Part shown: positions 1 to 6,833 of the stretch, piece after piece
Numbering within the stretch: position 1 is the stretch's first letter
How the letters are laid out: every line of letters begins with the position of its first letter
Source of the DNA: an uncultured Peptoniphilus sp.
GTDB lineage: Bacteria > Bacillota > Clostridia > Tissierellales > Peptoniphilaceae
Length of the DNA: 9,255 bases
Direction of reading: 5' to 3'
NCBI GenBank assembly: GCA_947254665.1
Contig: CAMYEJ010000047.1
Span: 1 to 9,255 of the forward strand
Program-made: the position numbers and the translations under genes
The notes under the pieces: generated by a model
Databases searched by the model: none
The model's input: the letters and a program-made list of their open reading frames with translations, nothing else
What the model was told of the DNA's origin: nothing

Positions 1-252
1 ACACAAGATATCTACCCATGGCAAGCAGCTTTGGGGGATGACGTGACGGTAGAGTCCCTCGTAAATAAAATAAAAGTAAAAATCCCACCAAAATTCAAGG
101 GAGGCTCAAAAATGAGGATCCCAGGCAGAGGATTCAAAGACTTAAAAGGCAAGACCGGAGACCTTTATATAACATTTAATATAGTAAATCCAGTAGAACT
201 AACCCCAGAAATGGAAGAACTCTACAGGAAACTAAAAAATGTGAAGGAGTGA
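1..252 (+). CDS. DnaJ-family co-chaperone, C-terminal fragment
   Basis: The frame is open from base 1 to the TGA at 250-252, giving about 83 residues; the start lies upstream of the window. The visible part matches the second C-terminal substrate-binding domain of DnaJ/CbpA-type proteins. It shows YPWQAALGDDV (family form PWEAALG), then a KIPP-K-GGSKMRIPGRGF turn, then GDLYITFNIVNPVELTPE, the usual end of the domain. J-domain proteins deliver unfolded or aggregated clients to DnaK and stimulate its ATPase. The J domain and any zinc-finger region are out of view, so DnaJ proper cannot be separated from a zinc-free CbpA-like form, and no gene symbol is given. clpB follows after 4 bp, and the clpB ribosome binding site overlaps this stop codon. 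The two are therefore probably cotranscribed and translationally coupled. Confidence 0.88.
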   Translation, partial: TQDIYPWQAALGDDVTVESLVNKIKVKIPPKFKGGSKMRIPGRGFKDLKGKTGDLYITFNIVNPVELTPEMEELYRKLKNVKE

Positions 253-256
253 TACT

Positions 257-2842
257 ATGAACTTAGAAAAATGGACACAAAAGAGCATAGAAGCAATACA
301 AAATACAGAAAATATAGCAAGAGAATACGGCAACCCAGAGATCACAGACAAACATCTACTCGCATCGCTATTAATGGATAAGAACGGGCTTATCCCAAGA
401 GTTCTATCCTACATGGGAGTAAATGCCGAAGATCTCTTAAGGGAAACCAAAGCGGAAATCGAAAGACTTCCTAAGATGAGGGGTGGCTCAATACACCCAT
501 CCACAGACTTTTCCGTAGCCATAAGAGATGCAGACAAAGTAAGAGATGAATTCAAAGACCTCTACACATCAGTAGAACACATCTTCCTAGCAATTCTAGA
601 AAATAAAAACGGCACAGTAGGCGAATTACTAAAGAAATTTAACGTCACCAAAGAATCGTTTCTAGAAAACCTAAGAAAAATCAGAGGCAACCAACACGTT
701 ACCACAGACAACCCAGAAGACACCTTTGAAGCACTACTAAAATACGGCAGAGACCTAACTTCCGAAGCAAAATCCGGCAAGATGGACCCAGTAATAGGAA
801 AAGAAGAAGAAATCAGAAACGTAATCCGAATCCTATCCAGAAGAACCAAGAACAACCCAGTCCTAATAGGAGAACCAGGAGTCGGCAAGACCGCCATCGT
901 TGAAGGTCTCGCACAAAGGATCGTCTCCGGCGACGTACCAGAAGGACTAAAAGACAAGACTATCTTCTCACTAGACATGGGCTCACTAATAGCAGGCGCA
1001 AAATATAGAGGAGAATTCGAAGAAAGACTAAAAGCAGTCCTAAATGAAGTCTCATCCTCAGAAGGCAAAATCATCCTATTTATAGACGAAATCCACAACA
1101 TCGTCGGCGCAGGCAAGACAGATGGAGCTATGGATGCAGGAAACCTCTTAAAGCCAATGCTCGCAAGAGGAGAACTCCACACCATTGGCGCAACTACACT
1201 AGACGAATATAGAAAATATATCGAAAAAGACTCAGCCCTCGAAAGAAGATTCCAAAAAGTCATGGTAACAGAACCAACAGTAGAAGAAACCATCACCATC
1301 CTAAGAGGACTAAAACACAAATTCGAAATCTACCACGGCATCAGGATCTCCGACGGAGCAGTCATAGCAGCAGCAACACTATCCAACAGGTATATCTCAG
1401 ACAGATTTCTACCAGACAAAGCAATTGACCTAATGGACGAATCCTGCGCAATGCTAAGAACAGAAATCGACTCAATGCCAACTGAAATCGACGATGTAAG
1501 ACGAGCAATACTTTCACTAGAAATCGAAAGAGAAGCACTAAAAAAAGAAACAGACGAAGCCTCAGCCAAGAGACTAGCATCAATAGAAAAAGAAATCAGT
1601 GAAAAGAAATCCGACTACGATTTGCTAAAGACTAAATGGGAACAAGAAAAGAAGGACCTAGACTCAGTTAAGGAAATAAAAGAAAAGATCGAAGACATAA
1701 AACATCAAATCGAAGAAGCAGAAAGATCCTACAACCTAGAAAAACTATCAGTCCTAAAATACGGTGAACTACCAAAACTAGAAGAAGAACTAAAAACCAA
1801 AGAAGAAAAGACCAAAGACGAAGACCAAATGGTAAAAGAAGTAGTAACCGAAGAAGAAATCAGAGAAGTAGTCTCAAGACTTACAGGCATCCCACTAGAA
1901 AGATTAAACGAAACCGAAAGAGACAAATTACTAAAACTAGACGAAAGACTCCACGAAAGAGTAATCGGACAAGACGAAGCAGTAAAAGCAGTCTCCGATG
2001 CAGTGCTTCGAGCAAGAGCAGGACTAAAATCAGAAAACAGACCAATCGGATCATTCATCTTCCTAGGACCAACAGGAGTCGGCAAAACCGAAACCGCCAA
2101 AGCACTAACAGAAGACCTATTCGACGACGAAAAGAATCTAATCAGAATCGACATGAGTGAATATATGGAAAAATACTCCGTATCAAGACTAATCGGATCC
2201 CCACCAGGATACGTAGGCTACGAAGAAGGCGGCCAACTAACAGAAGCAGTAAGACGACACCCATACTCAGTAATACTATTTGACGAAATAGAAAAAGCCC
2301 ACCCAGACGTGTTCAACATCTTGCTACAAGTCCTAGACGACGGAAGACTAACAGACAACCAAGGAAGAACCGTCGACTTTAAAAACACAGTCATAATCAT
2401 GACCTCAAACCTAGGATCACAGGACCTACTAGAAGGAATTGATAAAGACGGCAAAATTCCAGAAGCAACCAAGGACATCGTCATGGAAGAACTAAAAAGA
2501 TCATTTAGGCCAGAATTTCTAAACAGAATAGACGAAATCGTAATGTTCACACCACTAACAAAAGACCAAATCTTTGAAATCATAAAACAAGCCATCAAAG
2601 AATTGGAAAAACGCCTAGAAGCAAGAAATATCACAATCGAAGCAACAGAAAACGCACTACAAAAAATCCTAGACGAATCCTACAACGTACAATACGGCGC
2701 AAGACCAGTCAAAAGATACATCCAATCCACACTAGAAACCAAACTCTCAAGGATGATCATAGCAGGAGAAGTAGGAGAAAAAGATAAATTAGTAGTAGAC
2801 ACAGACGACAAAGGCGAAATCGTCATAAAAGTTAACAAATAG
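257..2842 (+). CDS. clpB: ATP-dependent protein disaggregase ClpB (Hsp100)
   Basis: Complete 861-residue AAA+ disaggregase, the normal length for ClpB. With DnaK/DnaJ it threads aggregated proteins through a hexameric ring in the cytoplasm. Domains in order: Clp N-domain double repeat (about 1-145); first ATPase with Walker A GEPGVGKT (205-212), pore loop KYRG (249-252) and Walker B with D277/E278; a long Glu/Lys-rich coiled-coil middle domain (about 395-530), which marks ClpB rather than ClpA or ClpX; second ATPase with Walker A GPTGVGKT (604-611), pore loop GYVG (651-654), Walker B D676/E677, arginine-finger region FRPEFLNRIDE, and sensor-2 GAR (814-816). No key residue is missing. The start is supported by AAGGAGTG at 244-251, five bases upstream of the ATG and overlapping the preceding dnaJ-like stop. 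Third codon positions are rich in A and C and poor in T, which produces long spurious antisense frames. No CIRCE or other heat-shock operator is visible; the promoter is upstream of the window. Confidence 0.97.
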   Translation: MNLEKWTQKSIEAIQNTENIAREYGNPEITDKHLLASLLMDKNGLIPRVLSYMGVNAEDLLRETKAEIERLPKMRGGSIHPSTDFSVAIRDADKVRDEFKDLYTSVEHIFLAILENKNGTVGELLKKFNVTKESFLENLRKIRGNQHVTTDNPEDTFEALLKYGRDLTSEAKSGKMDPVIGKEEEIRNVIRILSRRTKNNPVLIGEPGVGKTAIVEGLAQRIVSGDVPEGLKDKTIFSLDMGSLIAGAKYRGEFEERLKAVLNEVSSSEGKIILFIDEIHNIVGAGKTDGAMDAGNLLKPMLARGELHTIGATTLDEYRKYIEKDSALERRFQKVMVTEPTVEETITILRGLKHKFEIYHGIRISDGAVIAAATLSNRYISDRFLPDKAIDLMDESCAMLRTEIDSMPTEIDDVRRAILSLEIEREALKKETDEASAKRLASIEKEISEKKSDYDLLKTKWEQEKKDLDSVKEIKEKIEDIKHQIEEAERSYNLEKLSVLKYGELPKLEEELKTKEEKTKDEDQMVKEVVTEEEIREVVSRLTGIPLERLNETERDKLLKLDERLHERVIGQDEAVKAVSDAVLRARAGLKSENRPIGSFIFLGPTGVGKTETAKALTEDLFDDEKNLIRIDMSEYMEKYSVSRLIGSPPGYVGYEEGGQLTEAVRRHPYSVILFDEIEKAHPDVFNILLQVLDDGRLTDNQGRTVDFKNTVIIMTSNLGSQDLLEGIDKDGKIPEATKDIVMEELKRSFRPEFLNRIDEIVMFTPLTKDQIFEIIKQAIKELEKRLEARNITIEATENALQKILDESYNVQYGARPVKRYIQSTLETKLSRMIIAGEVGEKDKLVVDTDDKGEIVIKVNK

Positions 2843-2855
2843 AAATAAGAATATA

Positions 2856-2885
2856 AAAGAAGGAAGCACAACGCTTCCTTTTTTT
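2856..2885 (+). terminator. Intrinsic terminator of the dnaJ-clpB transcript
   Basis: A perfect 8-bp stem AAGGAAGC (2860-2867) and GCTTCCTT (2873-2880) encloses the loop ACAAC and runs into an uninterrupted T tract to 2885. An A-rich stretch precedes the stem. It begins about 14 bp after the clpB stop, so it should end the heat-shock transcript before the repeat cluster. Confidence 0.9.
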
Positions 2886-2893
2886 GTTGGGAA

Positions 2894-3001
2894 ATTGTCA
2901 TCCATACCTGACCCCACAGGGGTTATACCCGTTTGACTGTGGGTGTCGGTAAACCTCCACCATCCGCTCAGAGTGACCGTCTTCCTTAAGGTTTTCCATG
3001 T
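2894..3001 (+). repeat. Palindromic intergenic repeat, unit 1 (left arm missing)
   Basis: First and most diverged copy of the composite repeat. It starts within the conserved spacer (TCATCCATACCTG followed by CCCCACAGG; compare TCATCCATGCATA followed by CCCCACCAGG in unit 3). It continues with GGTTATACCC (2921-2930), a variable insert, and CCGCTCAGAGTGAC (2964-2977), and ends with the tail GTCTTCCTTAAGGTTTTCC. The insert can fold: 2939-2946 against 2953-2960, with one mismatch and one G-T pair. Positions 2941-3001 align without gaps to 3555-3615 of unit 3, with about nine differences. The reverse-oriented left arm seen in units 2 and 3 is absent; the unit abuts the clpB terminator and may have lost it. 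No reading frame here looks like a protein. Confidence 0.8.
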
Positions 3002-3026
3002 TTATGTATAACGTATATAGGTGGTT

Positions 3027-3253
3027 GTCACCCAAAGCGAGCGAAGCGAGTCGAACGGGTATAACTTCCTAAGGTCAAGACTTTGCAAATGAAACCATCT
3101 GTGTTTGTCCCCACCAGGGTTATACCCATTCGACTACAATGACTCAGCCTAGTGGCTTCGTCATTTCCGCTCAGGGTGACTGTCTTCCTCGGGGTTTTCT
3201 ATGTAGAGATCCTTCGACTCCAGAGCCTAACGGCTCTTTCGCTCAGGATGACA
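3027..3253 (+). repeat. Palindromic intergenic repeat, unit 2 (full inverted pair)
   Basis: The left arm (3027-3065) reads GTCACCC, a GCGAGCGAAGCGAG core, then TCGAACGGGTATAAC. The right arm (3119-3180) is the same core in the opposite orientation: GTTATACCCATTCGACT, a variable insert, then CCGCTCAGGGTGAC. The TCGAACGGGTATAAC/GTTATACCCATTCGA pair is complementary at 14 of 15 positions, so 3027-3180 can fold as one long stem-loop. The insert forms its own hairpin: AATGAC and inner AGCC pair with GGCT and GTCATT (about 3138-3165). A tail (GTCTTCCTCGGGGTTTTC) leads to a related smaller element at 3206-3253. The left arm and spacer recur exactly 317 bp downstream in unit 3. Clusters of this kind resemble REP/MITE-like repeats; mobility is inferred, and no transposase is present in the window. 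Confidence 0.85.
3206..3253 (+). repeat. Short palindromic element of the CCTTCGACT...CTCAGGATGACA type
   Basis: Begins GAGATCCTTCGACTCC and ends TCGCTCAGGATGACA. The two ends enclose a perfect hairpin, AGAGCC (3222-3227), TAAC, GGCTCT (3232-3237). The end sequences are variants of the larger element's ends (TTCGACT and CGCTCAGGGTGAC). A truncated second copy (3616-3646) follows unit 3 and loses the right end after the first stem half. Sequences of this shape are, from general knowledge, common in intergenic DNA of many bacteria. Confidence 0.75.
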
Positions 3254-3261
3254 GGAGTGAT

Positions 3262-3298
3262 GGGGTGACAGTCTCCCTTGAAGTTTCTTTTTAAAAAT
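3262..3298 (+). repeat. Isolated repeat tail fragment
   Basis: GGGGTGACAGTCTCCC followed by TTGAAGTTTC resembles the right end and tail of the main element (GGGTGACTGTCTTCC, then a GGTTTTC run). The rest of the element is missing upstream, where the short element at 3206-3253 lies. It is probably the remnant of another copy or the product of recombination between copies. Confidence 0.45.
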
Positions 3299-3312
3299 GT
3301 GTATAGTTGGTC

Positions 3313-3646
3313 GTCACCCTGAGCGAGCACCCTTCCAACTACAGTCACCCTGAGCGAGCGTAGCGAGTCGAACGGGTATAACTTCCGAAGGTCAAGGCTT
3401 TGCAATTACAATCATCCATGCATAACCCCACCAGGGTTATACCCATTCGAAGCCCTAGCCGAAATCTCAGATTTCGTAGCAGGTCTCGTGCAAAGAGTTC
3501 CAAAGAAGACAAACGAAGTGAAGTCTGATTTGCAGAACTCGACTGCCTAACTACGGGTGTCGGCAAACCTCCACCCTCCGCTCAGGGTGACTGTGTTCCT
3601 CGGGGTTTTCTATGTAGAGATCCTTCGACTCCAGAGCCGAAGGCTA
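3313..3646 (+). repeat. Palindromic intergenic repeat, unit 3 (long-insert copy)
   Basis: A partial reverse core, GTCACCCTGAGCGAGC (3313-3328), precedes the full left arm at 3344-3382. Then come a spacer close to that of unit 2 (TTCCGAAGGTCAAGGCTTTG) and the right arm, beginning GTTATACCCATTCGA at 3436 and ending CTCAGGGTGAC at 3591. The right-arm insert is about 130 bp, against about 32 bp in unit 2. It contains the hairpin CGAAATCT (3460-3467)/AGATTTCG (3469-3476) and a second inverted pair GAGTTC/GAACTC. Positions 3577-3638 repeat 3166-3227 with one mismatch in 62 bases, so the duplication looks recent. The unit ends in a truncated short element at 3616-3646. Confidence 0.85.
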
Positions 3647-3860
3647 TAGTGATTGCCTTACTAAGTGTTTTCCAATATTACTTAAACCTAAAAAATCCGC
3701 TAGTAATCCCAATTCAAATTCCTACCTTTTTACTATGGTTATATAGCCTTTAGGTTATATATATTTTTTTCTATCTTTCTATTTTAAATGATAATAACTA
3801 TTAAAAACTACTATAGTTTACACATTTGTGATAAGTATGTTATTTTTTTATTATATTTGA
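3647..3860. other. AT-rich gene-free leader upstream of rnfC
   Basis: No credible coding frame is present. The base composition turns sharply AT-rich after the repeat cluster. Visible small patterns are GGTTATATA twice with a 16-bp period (3737-3745 and 3753-3761), and an 8-bp inverted pair AACCTAAA (3685-3692)/TTTAGGTT (3749-3756) that may be chance in such DNA. A run of T follows at about 3762-3770. Nothing here resembles a tRNA or a known riboswitch. Confidence 0.5.
3817..3834. promoter_or_regulatory. Possible operator-like palindrome upstream of the rnf promoter
   Basis: TTTACACATTTGTGATAA is an imperfect palindrome with half-site TT-N2-CACA against TGTG-N2-AA. It is centred about 38 bp upstream of the -35 box, a position where an activator could bind. 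It does not match the clostridial Rex site (TTGTTAA-N4-TTAACAA) or an FNR site well. It may be chance in AT-rich DNA. Confidence 0.25.
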
Positions 3861-3889
3861 TTGAGGTCATTTTACCAAAGTGTTATAAT
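3861..3889 (+). promoter_or_regulatory. Sigma-A promoter of the rnf operon
   Basis: The -35 box TTGAGG (3861-3866) and the -10 box TATAAT (3884-3889) are separated by the ideal 17 bp. The -10 is preceded by TGT, making an extended -10 (TGTTATAAT). Transcription should start near 3896, leaving a leader of about 40 bases. In the leader, AGAGGTGA (3923-3930) is a good ribosome binding site for the ATG at 3935. Confidence 0.8.
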
Positions 3890-3934
3890 TAATTTTATAG
3901 AATAATATGAACTTATCTTTAAAGAGGTGAATTT

Positions 3935-5266
3935 ATGAGTTCAAGAAATCTCACGTTTTCAGTTGGTGGGATTCACTTTGATGAGCATAAGGAACTCTCA
4001 GAGAAATGTCAGATAGAAACTATGCCGGAGGTTGAACTTGTAGCAATCCCTATGTCTCAACATATAGGTGCTGCAAACAAACCTATCGTTAAGGTTGGTG
4101 ACCATGTTAAAATGGGCCAAAAGATCGGCGATTCTGAAGCATTTATCTCTGCTCCTGTGCATGCGAGTGTATCCGGAACCGTGGAAGCTATCAAAATGAT
4201 GTACACAGCAGATGGCAGATACTGTGAACATGTTGTTATTAAGAATGACAAGCTCGGCGAAGAAGCTGAGCGCGTACCTATGCCAAATTATGAAGAAAAA
4301 TCCCTAGATGATATGATTCCTTTTGTTAAAGAAAAGGGTATTGTCGGTATGGGTGGTGCAGGTTTTCCTCTTCATGCGAAGATTAAAAACGAAAATCCTG
4401 CTCTTGATGAGTGTGTTATCAATGGTGCGGAATGTGAACCTTTCCTTACTTGTGACCACAGAATCATGTTAGAAAAGACTGATGAAATACTTAAGGGTCT
4501 TGAAATCTTTGCAAACTACTACAACAAGGATGTTTCTTACATGGCTATCGAAGAAAATAAGCCTGATGCTATCGAAAAGATGGAAGAAAGAATAAGAAGC
4601 AATCCTGCTTGGAGCCATATTAAGGTGGTAGGTTGTAAGACCAAGTATCCTCAAGGGGATTCTAAGAGACTATCTGAAGCGGTAGTTGGCAGAATCGTCC
4701 CTCAAAATGGCGTTACCAACACTGTTGGGGTTTTCTTAACCAACGTTGGTACTACTCTTGCTTTCTATGAAGCTGTGATTGAAGGTAAGCCTTCTTACGA
4801 AAGAGTAATCACTGTTTCTGGTTCTGGTATCAATAAGCCTAAGAATATCTTGGTTAAGATCGGAACTTCTGTAAGAGACATATTAGATTTTTGTGGCGGT
4901 GTTAAGGATAATACTGTTGAGATCGTATGCGGCGGTCCTATGACTGGTAAGTCTGTATTCGATTTAGACAGCCCTATTACCAAGACTACTTCTGGTATCC
5001 TTGTGTTTACTGATGAAGACATTGATACTTATGAAGAAAGCCCTTGTATTAGATGCTCTAGATGTATAGACCATTGTCCTGCTAGGATTAATCCTTCTGG
5101 AATCAATGGAGCTATCCTAAGAGGAAATGTTGACGCTTGTATCGGACTTCATGCTGACCAATGTATGGAATGTGGTATCTGTTCTTTCGTTTGCCCTGCA
5201 AAGAGACATTTGACCCAATCTATAAAGCTTGCTAAGCGTGAAATCAGAATGAAATCAGTGAGGTAA
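3935..5266 (+). CDS. rnfC: Rnf complex subunit RnfC (NADH/FMN and 4Fe-4S subunit)
   Basis: 443-residue peripheral subunit of the ferredoxin:NAD+ oxidoreductase (Rnf), where NAD+ is reduced. Visible domains: an RnfC N-terminal barrel-sandwich region (about 10-115, including VGDHVKMGQKIGD and APVHASVSGTVEAI); the flavin/NADH-binding fold with GMGGAGFP (138-145) and INGAECEPFLTCDHR; an SLBB-like region (about 285-345); and two 4Fe-4S motifs, C371-x2-C374-x2-C377-x3-C381-P and C410-x2-C413-x2-C416-x3-C420-P. Length is typical for clostridial RnfC. The ATG has a strong ribosome binding site and a promoter about 45 bp upstream, so it is first in the operon. rnfD follows after 2 bp. Its codon choice differs from the later genes: proline is CCT in 20 of 22 cases by my count, with many GGT, GTT and CTT codons. 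Confidence 0.97.
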   Translation: MSSRNLTFSVGGIHFDEHKELSEKCQIETMPEVELVAIPMSQHIGAANKPIVKVGDHVKMGQKIGDSEAFISAPVHASVSGTVEAIKMMYTADGRYCEHVVIKNDKLGEEAERVPMPNYEEKSLDDMIPFVKEKGIVGMGGAGFPLHAKIKNENPALDECVINGAECEPFLTCDHRIMLEKTDEILKGLEIFANYYNKDVSYMAIEENKPDAIEKMEERIRSNPAWSHIKVVGCKTKYPQGDSKRLSEAVVGRIVPQNGVTNTVGVFLTNVGTTLAFYEAVIEGKPSYERVITVSGSGINKPKNILVKIGTSVRDILDFCGGVKDNTVEIVCGGPMTGKSVFDLDSPITKTTSGILVFTDEDIDTYEESPCIRCSRCIDHCPARINPSGINGAILRGNVDACIGLHADQCMECGICSFVCPAKRHLTQSIKLAKREIRMKSVR

Positions 5267-5268
5267 GT

Positions 5269-6240
5269 ATGGAAAAAGAAAATTTAAACGCTAATTATTT
5301 TGTATCTCTTGCCCCACATATTAGAAGTAAGGATACTGTTCAAAAGATAATGCTTGACGTAATTATCGCACTTATTCCAGCTCTTTTAGGTTCTATCTAT
5401 TTTTTCGGAATTAGAGCCCTATTTTTGACTATAGTTTGTGCTTTTTCATGTCTAGCATCTGAATATTGTTATCAAAAGTTAGCTAAAAAACCTACTCAAG
5501 TACACGACCTTTCTGCGATTGTAACTGGTATTTTAATCGCATTTAACCTTCCTTATGATTTTCCATATTGGATGGCTATTTTCGGATGTGTATTTTCAAT
5601 TATAGTTGTTAAAGAGTGTTTCGGTGGTATCGGATTTAACTTCATGAACCCAGCTCTTGCTGCAAGAATTGTACTTATGGCATCTTGGGCAAAGGAAATG
5701 ACCGCATACATCAACTATGACACTATTGCACAAGCAACTGTGGATGGAATGGTAGAAGCTACTCCACTTCAAGTTATAAAAGCTGGAAATTTTGAGAGTC
5801 TTCCACCACTTATGGATATGTTCACCGGAAAAATTTACGGTGTAATCGGAGAAACCTCTGCGGCTCTTCTATTACTTGGTGGACTTTATCTAATCGTTAG
5901 AAATGTAATTAACTGGAGAATCCCAGTTTTCTATATACTTACAACTGCAGTATTTTTACCAATACTTGGAGTACCTTTTAATATAATCCCATATGAAATC
6001 CTAGGTGGAGGACTTTTCCTAGGAGCTTTCTTCATGGCTACAGATTATACAACTTCTCCAGGTAATAACAGAGGTAAGATTATATTTGCAATAGGTTGTG
6101 GTATTATAACCGCAGTCATAAGAACCAAGGCTTCGCTACCAGAAGGTGTATCTTATTCAATATGCCTAATGAACGTAGCAACTCCATTAATCGACAGATT
6201 AACTAAGACAGAAGCTTACGGGGAGGTGCAAAATAAATGA
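5269..6240 (+). CDS. rnfD: Rnf complex subunit RnfD (covalent-FMN membrane subunit)
   Basis: 323-residue integral membrane subunit of the NqrB/RnfD family. The N-terminus (LAPHIRSKDTVQKIMLDVII) is typical, followed by several hydrophobic segments (about 27-75, 85-115, 125-145, 195-300). VEATPLQ contains T165, in the place of the threonine that carries FMN through a phosphoester bond in this family. The residue before A-T is Glu rather than the Gly of the SGAT consensus; the ATPL core is kept. The protein ends in TPLIDRLTKTEAYG, the usual RnfD C-terminus. The start lies 2 bp after the rnfC stop, and the ribosome binding site GTGAGG sits inside the last rnfC codons. The stop overlaps the rnfG start (ATGA), so translation is coupled on both sides. 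Confidence 0.96.
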   Translation: MEKENLNANYFVSLAPHIRSKDTVQKIMLDVIIALIPALLGSIYFFGIRALFLTIVCAFSCLASEYCYQKLAKKPTQVHDLSAIVTGILIAFNLPYDFPYWMAIFGCVFSIIVVKECFGGIGFNFMNPALAARIVLMASWAKEMTAYINYDTIAQATVDGMVEATPLQVIKAGNFESLPPLMDMFTGKIYGVIGETSAALLLLGGLYLIVRNVINWRIPVFYILTTAVFLPILGVPFNIIPYEILGGGLFLGAFFMATDYTTSPGNNRGKIIFAIGCGIITAVIRTKASLPEGVSYSICLMNVATPLIDRLTKTEAYGEVQNK

Positions 6241-6833
6241 AAGAACCAATTAAATTCGGAGTAATTCTTTTAATATTCTGTGCAATATCAGCAGGACTTC
6301 TTGCATATGTAAACGGAATAACCGAACCTAAGATTAAACAAATGGAATTCGAACAAACTATGGAGTCTTACAAATCAATATTTGGAGAAGCAGCAGATGA
6401 CTTTGAAGAATATGACAAGGCAAAATTAGAAAGCATACAAGCAAACTATCCTGACATCCAAAACGTATTCATTGCTAAAAAAGGTGGCGAAGTAGTAGGA
6501 TATGGTATAAACGTAAACACCAACGGATTTGGTGGTTCAATGACAAATGCCATAGGAATCCTACTTGACGGAGATAAATTGGCAGGATTTAGAAATATTA
6601 CAAACCAAGAAACAAAAGGATTTGGAACACATATAGAAGGTGACGACTACGTAGCAAGCTATGTAGGCAAATCTGCAGCAGGACCTGTTGAATATGCAAA
6701 GGATCCATCCGGTGAAAACCAAGTTATGTGGATCTCAGGTGCAACAGTTACATCAAAAGCTGTAGTAAAAGGCGACAACATAGCAATCGAAGTCTACAAC
6801 CAAGTTCTAAAAGCTGATGGGGGTGCAAAATAA
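6237..6833 (+). CDS. rnfG: Rnf complex subunit RnfG (covalent-FMN subunit)
   Basis: 198 residues: one N-terminal membrane anchor (about 6-25) followed by an FMN-binding domain outside the membrane. The motif WISGATVTS places S167-G168-A169-T170, with T170 the expected flavin-linked threonine, as in NqrC/RnfG. GFGGSMTNAIGIL and ETKGFGTHIEG are also typical of the domain. In the complex it passes electrons between the membrane core and RnfD. The start overlaps the rnfD stop by 4 bases (ATGA) and is preceded by GGGAGGTG at 6221-6228. The last base of its stop is the first base of the rnfE start. Confidence 0.96.
   Translation: MKEPIKFGVILLIFCAISAGLLAYVNGITEPKIKQMEFEQTMESYKSIFGEAADDFEEYDKAKLESIQANYPDIQNVFIAKKGGEVVGYGINVNTNGFGGSMTNAIGILLDGDKLAGFRNITNQETKGFGTHIEGDDYVASYVGKSAAGPVEYAKDPSGENQVMWISGATVTSKAVVKGDNIAIEVYNQVLKADGGAK

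Noticed and set aside
562..1320. 252-residue open frame on the - strand inside clpB
   Set aside because: It is antisense to a complete, motif-perfect ClpB. The T-poor third positions of clpB remove antisense stop codons. The translation is Ser/Phe-rich with no recognisable domain. The - strand frames at 1330-1583, 1729-2154, 2218-2634 and 2680-2901 have the same explanation.
3027..3180. tRNA, riboswitch or small RNA gene in the foldback repeat
   Set aside because: The foldback is explained by inverted copies of one repeat. No tRNA arms or conserved riboswitch core are seen, and no promoter clearly precedes it. A transcript is possible but not supported by sequence alone.
3199..3566. Two overlapping - strand frames of 68 and 73 residues in the repeat cluster
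   Set aside because: They run through palindromic repeat DNA. Translations such as YPFDSLRSLRVT are the typical by-product of this repeat type, not a protein family, and no ribosome binding site supports them.
2894..3646. CRISPR array
   Set aside because: The repeats are long, imperfect and occur in both orientations with unequal spacing. There are no short identical direct repeats with uniform spacers and no cas genes in the window.
3817..3834. Rex repressor operator
   Set aside because: The half-sites (TT-N2-CACA) do not match TTGTTAA or TTGTGAA in the right orientation and spacing, so the site is listed only as a possible palindrome.
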